Shown: positions 43,395 through 55,764 of the stretch, one piece after another
Layout: every line of letters starts with the position of its first letter
Position numbering within the stretch: position 1 is the first letter of the stretch
Origin: Eulemur rufifrons
Taxonomy: Eukaryota > Chordata > Mammalia > Primates > Lemuridae
Assembly: GCF_041146395.1 (NCBI RefSeq)
Contig: NC_091001.1
Location: forward strand, 105,484,965 to 105,548,964
Length of the DNA: 64,000 bases
Reading direction: 5' to 3'
Translations under genes and position numbers: made by a program
Notes under the pieces: generated by a model
The model's database searches: none
The model's input: only the letters and a program-made list of their open reading frames with translations
What the model was told of the DNA's origin: nothing

Positions 43395-46300
43395 GCCAAA
43401 ATTCTCTTTCTCTGGCAGCCTCTTAAAACAGTAAGAAGAGCAGTTGGCTCTTCTTAGCTTTCTTTTTCAATGAATCAAACTCATCTGAGCTGGTCCTATT
43501 CCCAGTGTGGGGAGACACTCTGTTCCAGCTTTTCAGTCTAAGACCAGGTATGTAAGTCAAGGTGGACCTGTCTGTGGGTTCAGCTGCTTCATTTGGGTGG
43601 GGGATAGACTAGGATTCTCTGTTGGAGTAATCTCAAGTCCAAGCTTACCGTGTGATACTTCTATTTACCAGATTTCTAGGCAGAAAAACAGGAAGAAGGG
43701 CAAGTAGTAGTATTTGGGCATCAAACATCCTCACTCTCCTTGTCCTCTTTAGGAAGAAAGTCACCTAATGAAAAATCTGCATACTTGTTCACACGAGCTG
43801 ATACACCAAGCTTTGGCACTCTTTTGGCCCAGGAGTTTGCAGTAGGTTGTGCATGGATCCAGTGGCATTGACAGACAGGCTGACATTAAATTACTAGGAC
43901 TTTAAGTTACAAAAGAGCAGTGAAATTGCACATCTAGAACATTAATTGGTGATGTTTTGGCCTTTAGATTGTTAATACTAGGGCTTTGACAAAGAGTACT
44001 AGATTAGCATCCTCTACCGATTTTGTTTTGTTTTGAATCCCAACCAGGGAAAAGAGAGAACGATGGAGACTGGATTCTTTCAGCTTCCAGAGTCTATGAG
44101 ACACCCCTGTCTATATGGTCTCAACTTGGTTCTGGATTGTTCGCTTCATAAGCCCTGAACATGGGTGTGGGTTTCAGAGACCCATTCTGAGATCAATTAC
44201 AGAGAAATGTTGCATTTTTTAATCAATAAGCAGATAAAAAGGAATAGGATTTCTTCCTGTATCAGCAATACGTCATCTTGGTGGATGGAGATAGAAAGCC
44301 TATGAAATGGAAAAAAGATTAAAGCAGGCTGTGTCTCTAATAGACTGTTTTCAGGAATTGAGTTTGGTCAGTTGTGTTGGAGCAGAATTAGTTTTAAAAA
44401 CACAAGTTTTTATTGTCAAGTCAGAGAGGAGAAATGGAAAAGTGGGGAAAAAAAAATGAAGGTCTATATGTTGATTGAAATGGAGCAAGAGAGGAATTTT
44501 CTTAACCCAAAGACTGTAAACATTCAGAACACAGGTATGAATGGGAAAGGATTGCACTCGTATTTAACTGCTTTCAAAGGAAGAGCTAAAGACGAAGGAG
44601 ATGACTTAGTTGTTACTGGATTGGAGACTGTAATTCTCCCCTGAATTTTAGCCACATTAAACAGTACATTCTCAGAGAGTGAATCAGAATGTTTTCCCAG
44701 AGGAAAACTGCCTTAGGCACCATTGCGAATCATAAGAGCAAATGGGAATCACCCTAACACCTGGGAACAGGTGCATGAGGAGGTTACCTTAAATTTGGTC
44801 AAATTGTTAAAGTGAATATCAATATGGCATATTTTATTGAGTTTTCAAGGTAGCCCAGCTACTGGTGGGAAAACAGGTAGGGTGTGTGCCATGAGGGGAC
44901 ATGGCGAGGAAATGTATGGAATGGAAAGGTCCAGGGAAGATAGCATCCAAAATTTCAGCAATAAAGATTAATAAAATTCAACCTAGGCCTGGATTTGCTG
45001 CAAACTGCTGGGAAGAGACCTTCTGGGTGGTGGGCTGCATTTATTTTTGGCAGATCTGAAACAGACTGATTTCATATCTCTCATGCTGGAGATAAGAATC
45101 TGGAGTCCTGTGTGCTTGGCCAAAGAGCAAAGAGAAAGGAAGGAAAGTAGAGGGAAGGTTAGGAGGAAAGAGAAACATCTTAGAAAGTAGGTTAAACAAT
45201 TTTTAAACTTCACTCAATCTGCTGAGAATGAAGAAAAGAAAAATAGACAATCTTGAGTACTCGGAGACATATCCGTCTGAGATAGAAATATCAGAAAAGA
45301 AAGACATTTTGCTGCTAGGAAAAGAGAACAAGTTAGTCAGGGCCTGGAAAATTCAAAAGTTGAGGGATAAGAAGATTTTTAGGGAGGGCATATGGTCTAG
45401 GGCATGTTGATTCTTACTGGCCTCCAAAGGCACACAAGCTTTTGGAAGTTCATGAATTTGCTAAAGGCGATTTTTAAACCGAGATAAATGTAGGGAATGA
45501 GGAAGACAACCCGTAAGAGATAAGCTTCCTAAGCCTATGTAACTCAAGAGCCAGAGGTAAGATCAGTAGTCACAAATACACTAAACTAAAATATGCCTTG
45601 GAATCTTGCTGGGGGTGGAGAACAGGCCAGAGAGAGCAAGGCAATGAACTTGGTTTGAGAGTTGCCTGTTCTAAAAATTATAAATGTGGGGAAACCTCCT
45701 TACAAGAGACTGTGTCACTTAGAACCCACACAATTCAGTTTTAAGTTACAGAACGTACAGTTTAAAATGGATTTAGAATTTCAGAGGGACAGACCCTGTA
45801 AGGGAGTATCTAACTGCAATTGTTTAAATCTTACAAGGAGTCAGGATAGTCCCAAGTAGTACTCCTAGGGAGGCTATGTGATAGATGGATATTTTTTTTT
45901 TTTCTTTCAAGAAATCAGAAAGTCATAACCTCTTGAAAGAAGATTTCTTTTTGTTGGTTTTAGAGCAGGATCCAGGGACAGACAGAACAGTATCCTGGCA
46001 GAATGAAAACAAAAATATTTTCTCCTTTGTCTCAGCCAGCACTGTGTCTCTGCCATGAAGGTGGGGAGGGTAGGTTCCATTTGTCCTAAGGCCCAAGAGG
46101 TATTTTTTAAACCAATTTTAGCAAGAAAGACTAAGGAGGTGGTTCTTACACAATTTCTAAGGTTAATATTGATCTTCATTGATTATTAGTTCTTTGAAAT
46201 TACATTCAAGGGTTAGACTCAGTAGGGTAGAGGAGTGATAGTGAGTCCTTGGCACCCCCAAACCTACAACATATTTGAGAGAGAAATAGAAATCCTTACA

Positions 46301-48120
46301 AGCAAAGCATAAAGATGATGTTAAAACACTTCTCTCATTCTATAAAAGCTGTGACCTAAATTATTATCCACAGCTTTGTAAACACATATGTACTTTTATG
46401 GAGTCTTAACCCACAATGCTGTGATCTTCATCATTATCATCTTCATTAGAAGCAGATGGCAGCAAAGTGTTGCCTACACATTTAGAACAATGTTTAAATA
46501 ATTCCTGGAGGAAAGAAAAATAAAAAAGCAAGCAGCCTAATCAATTCTTTGAGGAGCTATAGTAGGAGCTGGAAGTTGGGGATTATTTAGTAAAAAATGG
46601 TCTTCAAAAAATTAATTTATGGTCTAGGAAGGTGAAGAGTTTTTTAAATTGAAAAATAGAGCACTTTATATTAAAATCTCATCAATGTCACTGGGATAAA
46701 TTTTTGAAACATAGCATTGTTATTTGTTTTTTGTTTTTTTTTTTTTTTTTTTTTTTACAAGCCCATATGTTTTATCAGAGAATAGTTGGAAAGTGTAGAA
46801 AAGCATGGTGTGCACACACATGCATCCCAGATTCCACTACTGGGGAAAAATCTTTGTTGAGAATTGTGTTTGAACCTGATTTTATTATATACAGACCAGC
46901 ATTCCCCCCTCTACTCAAATGACTGTCTGCAGTCTCTGTGGAGCCCCTCAGAATAGCCCCCAGTACTTTGCTGTTGTTTTGGTGTCTTTCCCTGGTACAG
47001 GCTTCCTACACCAGCCTTCATGCTTTGCTTTCTACTCCCTTCCTTAGAAAGGGCAAATCCCAGTGTTCTGCAATATTTGTTACACTTTTGTTGCATCCCG
47101 TAGGCCAGGCAACCTTGAAGGCAGGAGCCCTGCGTGCTCTGAAGGGGGAGGAGGAAGGCTCAAGCCTGGTGATTTGCTGAGTGTTTATGTTGTTGTCTGA
47201 ATTCAGCATATTTCCCAGCTAGTTTTTCCTCCTGATAAAGCAAGATGTTTTGCGTTCTATGAATCCTTTATTTTTGTTTATGGCAACAAAAAGATTAACA
47301 GGTACAGGCCGTGCTTATAATCCCTTTTTAGATAAAACTCAGAATCAAAATACGCGGACCTTCTCTTCCTATGTCTCATGGACTATTTTGTTTTATCTTC
47401 AAAACAGGTTAAAAAGTGAGCAGAGAGATTTTTTGTGTGTTGTTTTTAGGGTCTAAATACAAAAAAAGTAGCTTCTGTAACAACTCAACTTTAAAATGAT
47501 ATTCCTAATAAATATTCTGAAATGAAATACATTTTAAAACTTTTGTCATTTGAAATCACCTATTTTTTTTTTTCAGTTTGCTTCTGTACTAGTTGTTCAG
47601 GTATTTCAATCTCTCTCTTTTTTTTTTTTTTTTTTGGAGTGGTTTTAAAACTTCTGTACAGTAAACTGCAGCTATTACTAGAATAAAGTGGTATTATCCT
47701 GCACAAGCAAAAATACATTATTTTGTATTGTGATCATTTTCAAGTGCTTTGGTCTGATCTTTTCGAGAATCCTAGAGTGTAGACAAATCTGGGGTTATTT
47801 ATCTTTGTTGGGGAGAAAGCCAACCTACTGACTGTTTCATAACTTTATTTCCTATTCTTGTTGAATATCTCTCTGGTTTCTTCCGACACACGTAAACCAT
47901 TGAGTCACATTAATTTTTGGTTACTGCAGCGACCTTAAGGCCACACAGTGAACAGCGGGTTTGACGCCAGAGCCAAATATTTAGTACCCAGGTACATCGC
48001 TCTTGGCACTGACTGCACTTTCGATTCAGAAGGACTGAAATAGTTTCCATTTAGATGACTAAAGAAACATAAGAGATCCTTGACTGGAAAGCTTTTAACG
48101 TGAAAGAAATTCCCTTTCAC
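43395..48120. other. 4.7-kb stretch without recognised gene
   Basis: Mostly unique-looking sequence. Homopolymer T runs occur at about 46738-46756, 47568-47574 and 47619-47635. Purine-rich DNA around 45120-45175 and 45225-45400 produces Lys-rich frames with no domain. The T runs at 46738 and 47619 could be tails of minus-strand retroelements, but the sequence next to them matched nothing I know. Confidence 0.4.
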
Positions 48121-48139
48121 ATTTGAAAAGCTTTACGCT

Positions 48140-48489
48140 CCAATTTCGTTCTTCTGCATGTGGATATCTGGTTTTCCCAACACTATTTATTGAAGAGAAT
48201 ATTCTTTTCCCATTGTGTATTCTTGGCACCTTTGTTGAGAACTATTGACTGTATATGTATGGGTTCTCTATTCCATTCCCTTGGTAGAGGTATCTATTTT
48301 TTTTTTTTTTTTTGCCAGTACCATGCTATTGTAATTACTATTCTTTTGTAGTATTGTTTGAAATTAGGTAAGGGATACCGCCAGCTTTTTTCTTTTTGCT
48401 CAACATTGCCTTAGCAATTAGAGTTTTGTGGTTCCATATGAATTTTAGGATTTTTTTTCTATTTCTGTGAAAAATGACCTTGGAATTTT
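48140..48489 (-). mobile_element. Old L1, 5'-inverted part, first piece
   Basis: Antisense ORF2: 'cgttcttctgcatgtggata', 'tctggttttcccaacactat', 'tgccagtaccatgctattgt', 'ggttccatatgaattttagg'. It stops at the T-tail of the nested younger L1 and resumes at 53137 at the same L1 position. Left target-site copy GAAAAGCTTTACGCT (48125-48139) pairs with GAGAAGCTTTGAGCT (55185-55199), 12 of 15 identical. Confidence 0.85.
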
Positions 48490-49633
48490 CTTTAATTTTT
48501 TTTCTTTTCTTTTTTTTTTTGTTTCAATAGATTTAGGAGACACAAGTATTTTTTGTTACATGGATGAATTGTATAATGCTGAATTCAGGGCCTTTGGGGT
48601 ACAAATCACCAGAACAGTATGCATTATACCAAATAGGTAATTTTTTGCTCCTCACTCCTCTTGCCCTCCCCCCTTCTTAGTTTGTAACGTCCATTACATT
48701 ACTTTATGACCATAGATATGCATTGCTTAGCTCTTACTGTTCAGGTATCTTTTTGATAGAATGACTTCTTTACCTTTGGATAGATACCCAGTAATGGAAC
48801 TGCTGGATTGAATGGTGGGTTGGCTTTTAGTTTTTTGAGGAATCTTCATGCTGCTTTCCAAAGAGGTTGTACTAATCTACATTCCCACCAACAGTGTATA
48901 AGCATTCCATTTTTACATCTGCACCAATACCTATTGTTTTTTGACTTATTAATAATGTCTATTCTGACAGTGGTAAGGTGGTATCTTATTGTGGTTTTAA
49001 TTTGCATTTCCCTGATGATTAGCGATGTTGAGCATTTTTTTCATATTTGTTGGCCATTTGTCTTTTTTGAAAAAAATTCATTCATATATTTATCCCACTT
49101 TTTAATCAGGTTGTTTGTTTTTTCCTTACTGATTTGTTTGAGTTCCTTATAGATTCTGGATATTAGTCCTTTTATCAGATGTACAATTTGTGAATATTTT
49201 CTCCCGTTCGGCAGGTTGTCTATTTACTCTGCTGATTTCTTTGCTCTGTAGAAAATTTTTAGTTTAATTAAGTCTCATTTATTTATTTTTATTTTTTGCT
49301 GTGTTTGTTTTGGGGTTCTTAGTCATAAATTCTTTGCCTAAGCTAATATCCAGAAGAGTTTTTCCTATGCTTTCTTCTAGAATTTTTATATTTCCAGGTA
49401 TTACCTTGAAGTCTAATCCATCTTGAGTTAATTTTTGTATATGGTAAGAAATCCAATTTCATTCTTCTGCATATGGCTATCCAATTTTCCAGCCCCATTT
49501 ATTTAATAGGGTGTCTTTTCATCAGTGTATTTTCTTCTGCTTTGTCAAATATCAGTTGGTTGTAGCTATGTGGTTTTATTTATAAATTCCCTATCCTGTT
49601 CCATTGATTTATGTGTCTACAATTATACAAGTA

Positions 49634-49966
49634 TCATGCTGTTTTTGTTACTATACCCTTATAGTATAATTTGAATCTGGTAGTGTGTTCCCTCCAGATT
49701 TGTTCTTTTTGCTTAGGATTGCTTTGGCTATGTGGGCTCTTATTTGATTCCATATGAAATTGAGGAATTTTTTTTTTTTTAGTTCTGTGAAAAATGATGT
49801 TGGTATTTTGATGGTAATTGTATTGCATTTTTAAACAACTTTGGCAGTATGGACATTTTGACAGTGTTGATTCTTCCAATCCATGAGCATTAAATGTTTT
49901 TCCATTTGTGTCATCTGTGATTTCTCTCATCAGTGTTTTATAATTCTCATTGTAGAGATCTTTCAC
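49634..49966 (-). pseudogene. L1 ORF2 remnant downstream of the RT palm (nested element)
   Basis: A 110-codon open piece in the L1 ORF2 region after the reverse transcriptase palm; MKDLYNENYKTLMREITDDT and CPYCQS-type stretches follow ORF2 order. Frame is shifted relative to neighbours; non-functional. Confidence 0.7.
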
Positions 49967-50126
49967 CTCCTTGGGTAAGTATATTCCTAGATATTTTATT
50001 CTCTTTACAGCTACTGTAAATGATACTGAGTTTTGATTTGACTCTCAGCTTGACTGTTATTAGTGTATATAAATGCTACTGATTTGTGTACATTAATTTT
50101 GTAACCTAAGACTTTACTGAATGTAT

Positions 50127-51013
50127 TTATTGATTCCTGGAATCTTTTGGAGGAGGTTTAGGATTTTCTAGATACAAGATCATATCATTGGCAAACAGGG
50201 ATAATTTAACCTCCTCTTTTTCAGTTTGGATGCCCTTTATTTCTTTCTCTTGTCTGATTGCTCTGGCTAGGAATTCCAATACTATGTTGAACAGAAGTGG
50301 TAAAAGTAGGCATCCTTGTCTTGTTCCAGTTATTAGGGGAAATGGTTTCAACATTTCCCCATTCAGTATGATATTGGCTGTAGGTTTGTCATATATGGCT
50401 TTTATTATTTTGAGGTATGCTTCTTATATGCCTAGTTGAGGGTTTTTAGCATGAAGGGGTGCTGGATTTTATTGAATGCTCCTCTGAAACTATTGAGGTG
50501 ATCATATGATATGATCTTTGTTTTTCATTCCATTAATGTGGTTAATTACACATATTGATTTGCATATTTTGAATCATTTCTGCGTCCCTGAGATGAAAAC
50601 TACTTGATCATGATTAATTGTCTTTTGATGTGCTGTTGGATTCAGTTTGCTAGTATTTTTGTTGAGAATTTTCACATCTATGTTCATGAGGGATATTGGT
50701 CTATAGTTATCTTTTTTGTTGTTGTTGTAGTCTTTCCTGGCTTTGTTATCAGGATGATACTGGCTTCATAGAGTGAGTTAGGGAGGATTACCTCCTTCTT
50801 GATGTTTTGGAACAGTTTCATTAGGATAGGTGCCAGTTCTTCTTTGTAAATCTGGTAGAATTCAGCTGTGAATCCATCTGGTCCTGGGCACTTTTTTGTT
50901 GGGAGACTTTTTGCTACTGTTTCAATCACATTACTCATTATTGGTATATTCAGGATTTCTGTTTCTTCCTGATTCATGCTTTGGAGGTTCTGTGTTTCCA
51001 AAAATTTATCCAT
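50127..51013 (-). pseudogene. L1 ORF2 reverse transcriptase remnant (nested element)
   Basis: Open pieces at 50684-51013 and 50127-50354 encode parts of the L1 reverse transcriptase palm: [20 protein letters not shown] in the first, and [18 protein letters not shown] in the second. The catalytic FADD motif reads FAND (Asn codon 50187-50189). Stops and frame changes separate the pieces, so no enzyme can be made. Confidence 0.9.
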
Positions 51014-52066
51014 TTCCTCTAGATTTTCTAGTTTATATGCATATAGGTTTTCATAGTAGTCTCAAATGATATTTTTTATTTCTATTGCATCAGTTGTAAT
51101 ATCTCCCTTTTCATTTCTGATTGAGGTTGTTTGAGTTCTTTCTCTTCTATTCCTGTTTAATCTAGTTAATGGTCTATTAAATTTATCTTTTCAAAGAATC
51201 AATTTTTCATTTTTTTATCCTTTGTAATTTTTATTTTTTTAGTTTGAATTTGCTTTAGTTCTGCTCTGATCTCTATTATTTCTTTTCTTCTGCTCGCTTT
51301 GGGTTTGATCTTTTTCTAGTTCCTTGAGGAGTGACATCAGGTTAATTTGTTATCTTTCTGTCTTTTTGATGTGGGTATTTAGTACTATGAACTTCCCTCT
51401 TAGCACTGCTTTTCTATATCCCAGAGATTTTTGGTAGCTTCTGTCACTTTTGTTGTTCAATTCAAAATTTTTTTTGATTTCCATCTTGATTTCATAATGG
51501 ACTCAAGGATCACTCAGCAGCAGGTTGTTTAATTTCCATGTATTTGAGTAATTTTGAGAGTTCCTCTTGGAATAGTTTTATCCCACTGTGGTCTGAGAAG
51601 TTACATGGTATGATTTTGATTTTTTAGAAATTTTCTTAGAATTATTTTCTGGCCTTATATATGAACTCTCTTGGAAAATTTCCATGTGCTGATGAGAAGA
51701 ATGTATATTCTATAGTATTGGTGTAGAATGTTCTATAAATGTCTATTATGTCTATTAGTTGTAGAGTCCTGTTTAAGTCCAGTATTTCCTTATTGATTTT
51801 TTTTTTTGCCTTTATGATCTTCCAAATTCTGTTAGTGGTGTGTTGAAGTCCCTGACTTTTATGATGTTGCTGTTTATTTCTTTGCTTAGATGTAGTAAAA
51901 TTTGTCTTATGAATCTGGAGGCTCCTATGTAGGTGCATATTTATTTAAGATTGTTGTATCTTTTTGTTGAATCAATCCTTTTATCATTATATGATGACTA
52001 TCTTTATCTTTACTTTTGGATTTAAAGTCTGTTTTATCTGATATAAAAATAGCTAGTCCTGTTCTC

Positions 52067-53136
52067 ATTAAGCCTCCCTGGGGTTCAGGTACTGGCTATG
52101 ATAGTGAGGGGTGGGTGCTCTCCTGCTCTAGAAGAATGCTCAGGCAAGAGAAGGGCAGATGCACTGTGAGCCTGAGATAGGAAGGCTAGGTCCCTCCTGA
52201 TGAGATCAATAGAGCCAGGCAGTTGTAGGACACACAAGCCACTCACACCTCCTCTATTGGCAATGTTTGTGGTCTCTGTCCTTCTGGGGCACAAAAGCAC
52301 CCAAATTCTCATTTCCCACCTGGGCCCAGATGCAACAGAGGCGGTGGAGGCAGCTGTATAGATCCAATGCAGCCGTATCAAAATTCTAGGGCTGCCAGAC
52401 TGGGTCTGGGCTGAGGCTGAAATGCTCTAGTGGGGAAGGTGTGGTTGTGTCAAGGACTTGCCTCCAGGGAGGGGAGGCTCCTCAGAGAAGACACAGGCTG
52501 CTTGCACCTGGAGAGAGGATTTCTTGCCCAACCTCCCCCAGAGGTGGCAGTAGCTGTTGTCCTTTGGGCACAAGAAAATGCTTGCTGCTTCTTTTTAGGA
52601 GTAAGGGAGTGAGCCCCAAATTCCTTGAAGCCAGTCCCAAAGAAAAACATCCAGCCTAATTTGTAACCAATCCTCTGTCAGAGGCCGGGAAGCTACTCCC
52701 ACATGCCATGGTTTAATTGTCACCTGTAGCTCACCAGTTTCGAGCAGAAATAGCCTTTCAGCCACAGTTGCCACTGTGGCAGTGGGAGGGGGGAAGGGGA
52801 GAAGGCCCAAAGTTATGGGGCGTGTCTCTACTAGGAGGGGTGCAGACAACTTCAGGGGCGCTCTGGTGCAGGAGAGTGTGTGTTGTGCCTTTTTCTGTCC
52901 TAAAAAGCATTCACAGCCCTTCCCAGTCCCCTTTGGGCAGCCCTCCCCATGGGTCAGAACTCTGGGAACACTGCTACTCTCCCGTATCTTCCCATCCTTT
53001 GTAGCTGTCCCAGTCCAAGCAGGTGCTATGGAATGTTCATGTGGCATCCAGTGACAGCGAGCTTGAGGGGTTGCGATTTTTCAGCTGGACAGAGGCTCCT
53101 GGTGTGTGTGCAAACAATGTAGCACCTGCCATCCTA
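52067..53136 (-). mobile_element. Putative L1 5' UTR block of the nested element
   Basis: GC-richer than the ORF2 DNA beside it, with runs of short frames on both strands (up to 150 codons, minus 52595-53047) that show no domain. It sits between the last ORF2 block and the 5' target-site copy, which is the place and about the length of an L1 5' UTR. I do not recognise the exact family wording, so an unrelated inserted repeat remains possible. It contains the 15-mer complementary to 53133-53147 (at 52376-52390). Confidence 0.5.
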
Positions 53137-53880
53137 GAATTTTGATAGGGATTGTATTGAATCTGTAGATCATTTGAGGTACTATGGACATTTTAACAAT
53201 ATTAATTATTTCAGCCCATGAATACAGGATATTGTTTCATTTATTTGTGCCTTGTTCAATCTCTTTCATTAACATTTTATAGTTTTCAATTTATATATCT
53301 TTTGCTTCATTGGTTAAATTTATTCTTAAGTATTTTCTTTTTGTAGCCATTGTAAATGGGTTTGTTCTCTTGATCTCCTTGTTGGATCATTCATTGTTAT
53401 TGTATAGAAACACTAATGATTTTATGTGTGGATTTTGTATCCTGCAACTTTACTGCATTCAATTATTAGTTTTAACAATTTTATGGTGGAAACCATAGAA
53501 TTTTCTATAAATAAGATCATGTAATCAGCAAACGCTAACAATTTCACTTCCTCCTTTGCTATTTGAATGCTTTTTATTTCTGTCTCCTTCCTAACTGTTC
53601 TGGCAAGGGCTTCCAATACTATATTGCATAGAATTTGTGAGAGTAGGCATCCTTGTCTTGTCCCAGATCTTAGAGGTAAGACTTTCAATTTTTAACCAAA
53701 GAGTATAATGTTAATTGAGGTCTTCTCATATCTGGCCTTTATTGTGCAGAGGTGCATTTATTCTATACCTAGTTCGGTGAGAGTTTTTAACATGAAAGGA
53801 TGTTGAATTTTGTCAAATGGTTTTTCTGTATCTAGTGAGATTATCATATGGTTTTTGTCCTGTGTTCTGTTAATTATCTT
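53137..53880 (-). mobile_element. Old L1, 5'-inverted part, second piece
   Basis: Continues the antisense ORF2 of 48140-48489: 'ttttgatagggattgtattg', 'ccatgaatacaggatattgt', 'ggcatccttgtcttgtccca', 'ggttttttgtcc'-type wording. Ends at the inversion joint near 53875-53882. Confidence 0.9.
53422..53688 (-). pseudogene. L1 ORF2 reverse transcriptase remnant (old element)
   Basis: An 88-codon open piece with [20 protein letters not shown] and an altered catalytic motif FADY in place of FADD (residues 53-56). Clearly L1 RT, inactive. Confidence 0.9.
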
Positions 53881-55180
53881 ATACTATATACAAAAATCAA
53901 CTAAAAATGGATTAAAGACTTAAAAGCAAGACCACAAACTATAAAACCACTAAAAGAAAACACAGCGGAAAAACTACACAATATTGTCTGGGCAATGATT
54001 TTTTGTATTTGACACCAAAATCACAGGCAACAAGAACAAAAATAGACAAATGGGATTACATCAAACTATAAAGCCTCTGCACAGCAAAGGAAACAATCAA
54101 CAGAATGAAGACAAAATATAATGAATAAGTGAATATATTTGCAAACCATATATATGATAAGGAGCTAGTATCCAAAATATTTAAAGAACTCAGGCAGCTT
54201 AATAGTGAGAAAATAACACGATAAAAAATGAGGAAAATACCTGTGTAGACATTTCTCAAAAGAAAACATACAAATGGCCAGTGAGTATATTAAAAGGTGC
54301 TCAATGAAACTAAGCAGGGAGGTGCAAATCAAAACCACAATGAAATATCACCTCACACCTGTTAGAAAGGTTATTATCAAAAAGACAAAAGATAAATGTT
54401 GGTGAGGATTTGGAGAAAAGGGAATGTTTGTATTATTGGTGGGAATGTAAATTAGTACAGCCATTATGGAAAAACGTATGGATATTCCTCAAAAAAATAG
54501 AAATAGAATTACTGTATAATCCCACAATCTCACTTCTGGGTATTTACTCAAAAGATTAAAACTCAGTTTCTCAAAGAGATATCTGCACTCCAGTAGTCAC
54601 TGCGGCATTATTCACAATAGATAAGTTATGGAAACTAAGTGTCCATCCACAGAAGAATGGATAAAGAAAATCTGGTATATATATACAACAGAATACCATT
54701 CAGCCTTAAAATAAAAGGAAATTCTGTAATTTGTGATAACAGAGATGAAACTGGAGAATGTTATGCTAAGTGAAATAAGCCAGGCACGGAAAGACACATA
54801 TTGCATGTTCTCACTTATGTGTGGAATTTAAAACAATTGAACTCATAGAAGCAGAAAGAAAAATGGTGGTTACAGAGGCTGGGGGTGGGGGGAGTGGGGC
54901 GATGATGGTCAGAGGGTACAAAATCTTAGACAGGAGGAATTATTTTTTAATTCTATTGCACAGTATGGTGAATATAGTTAATAATAGAGTATTATATATT
55001 TTAAAATTGCTGAGTGTTCTCACCACACAAAATGTTCAGTATTTGAGATGATAGATATATTAATTAGCTTGATTTAATTATTCCACATTGTATTCATGAA
55101 TCATAGCATCACTTTGTACCCCATAAATTTATACCATTAGAAATTATCAGTTTATAATTAGAAAAAAAAAACCAAAAACA
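53881..55180 (+). mobile_element. Old L1, direct 3' part with poly(A)
   Basis: Sense ORF2 C-terminal DNA and 3' UTR: 'tatacaaaaatcaactaaaa', 'aatggattaaagacttaaaa', 'attattggtgggaatgtaaa', 'acaacagaataccattcagc', 'gctaagtgaaataagccagg', then 'accccataaatttatacca' and an A-rich tail (about 55162-55180). Together with 48140-48489 and 53137-53880 on the other strand it makes one element with a 5' inversion. Frames are broken throughout. Confidence 0.9.
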
Positions 55181-55184
55181 GAAA

Positions 55185-55550
55185 GAGAAGCTTTGAGCTT
55201 CAGGGTTGGCTCTCACTTCACAGTCGTGACCGAACCCTCACAGAAAGCATGCTGGGAGGATGGAGGAGAAATGCAGGCATCACCGTGTTTTCCCAGTGCC
55301 AAAGGGCCTCTGTTGCAATTTAATGTCCTAGAGCTGTTTATTAATTAATCCAACACATGTTTATTAAGCACTTTCTGTGTCTCAGAGATGTTTTAATTCA
55401 GGAGATAAAGGAGTGAACAACATAGACAAATAGCTCTGCCTCCTGGAGCTCCCATTGTCACAGTTGCCTTAGTATCTTATTTTTGTTAGTATTTCTGTTT
55501 TCGGTCTGTCTTTAGCACCACTTATCTGAATGCTATGGCGATAGCAGATG
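55185..55550. other. Flank without recognised gene
   Basis: At 55345-55460, 'acatgtttattaagcacttt' and 'gctctgcctcctggagctcc' look like an old L2/MIR-associated fragment. Nothing else. Confidence 0.4.
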
Positions 55551-55554
55551 ATTT

Positions 55555-55760
55555 TGGTGGCAGAACAATTGTTACTATTTATTGGATCCTTACAACATGC
55601 CAGGCATCATGCTAAATGAGTCACAGATTATTTAATTTAAACTCCTTATTATTTAATTTTAAATTGCCTTTACAATCTTTACTCTGTAGAATTAGTATAT
55701 GGTAGATCCAGGATTTCAGCATAAGTCTATTTGACTCCCAAATCTATCCTCTTTATCATT
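55555..55760 (-). repeat. MIR SINE fragment
   Basis: 'ttactatttattggatcctt', 'acatgccaggcatcatgcta', 'atttaaactccttattattt' and 'tatttgactcccaaatctat' are reverse-complement MIR. Confidence 0.65.
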
Positions 55761-55764
55761 CTCC

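Larger units (their letters stand above)
48490..53136 (-). mobile_element. Younger L1 nested in the old L1, ORF1 region missing
   Basis: T-rich tail at 48491-48520, then 3' UTR and antisense ORF2 up to about 52066 ('gttttatctgatataaaaat' is the last clear ORF2 block), followed by about 1.07 kb of GC-richer sequence taken as the 5' UTR. ORF1 and the N-terminal part of ORF2 are absent. A further gap of roughly 250 bp lies near 48743, where 3' UTR jumps straight to inner ORF2. GAATTTT flanks both ends (48483-48489 and 53137-53143), and the old L1 continues without loss across it, which shows insertion order. Confidence 0.8.

Noticed and set aside
44372..45410. Lys-rich frames at 44372-44644 and 45228-45410 as small genes
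   Set aside because: They arise from purine-rich DNA, share no phase or splice signals, and show no known domain.
46736..46960. Minus-strand retroelement suggested by the T run at 46738-46756
   Set aside because: The sequence after the T run matches no L1, Alu or gene 3' end that I know, and no target duplication could be paired.
52595..53047. 150-codon minus-strand frame in the nested L1 block
   Set aside because: Lies in the presumed L1 5' UTR, does not resemble L1 ORF1, and is matched by frames of similar length on the other strand.
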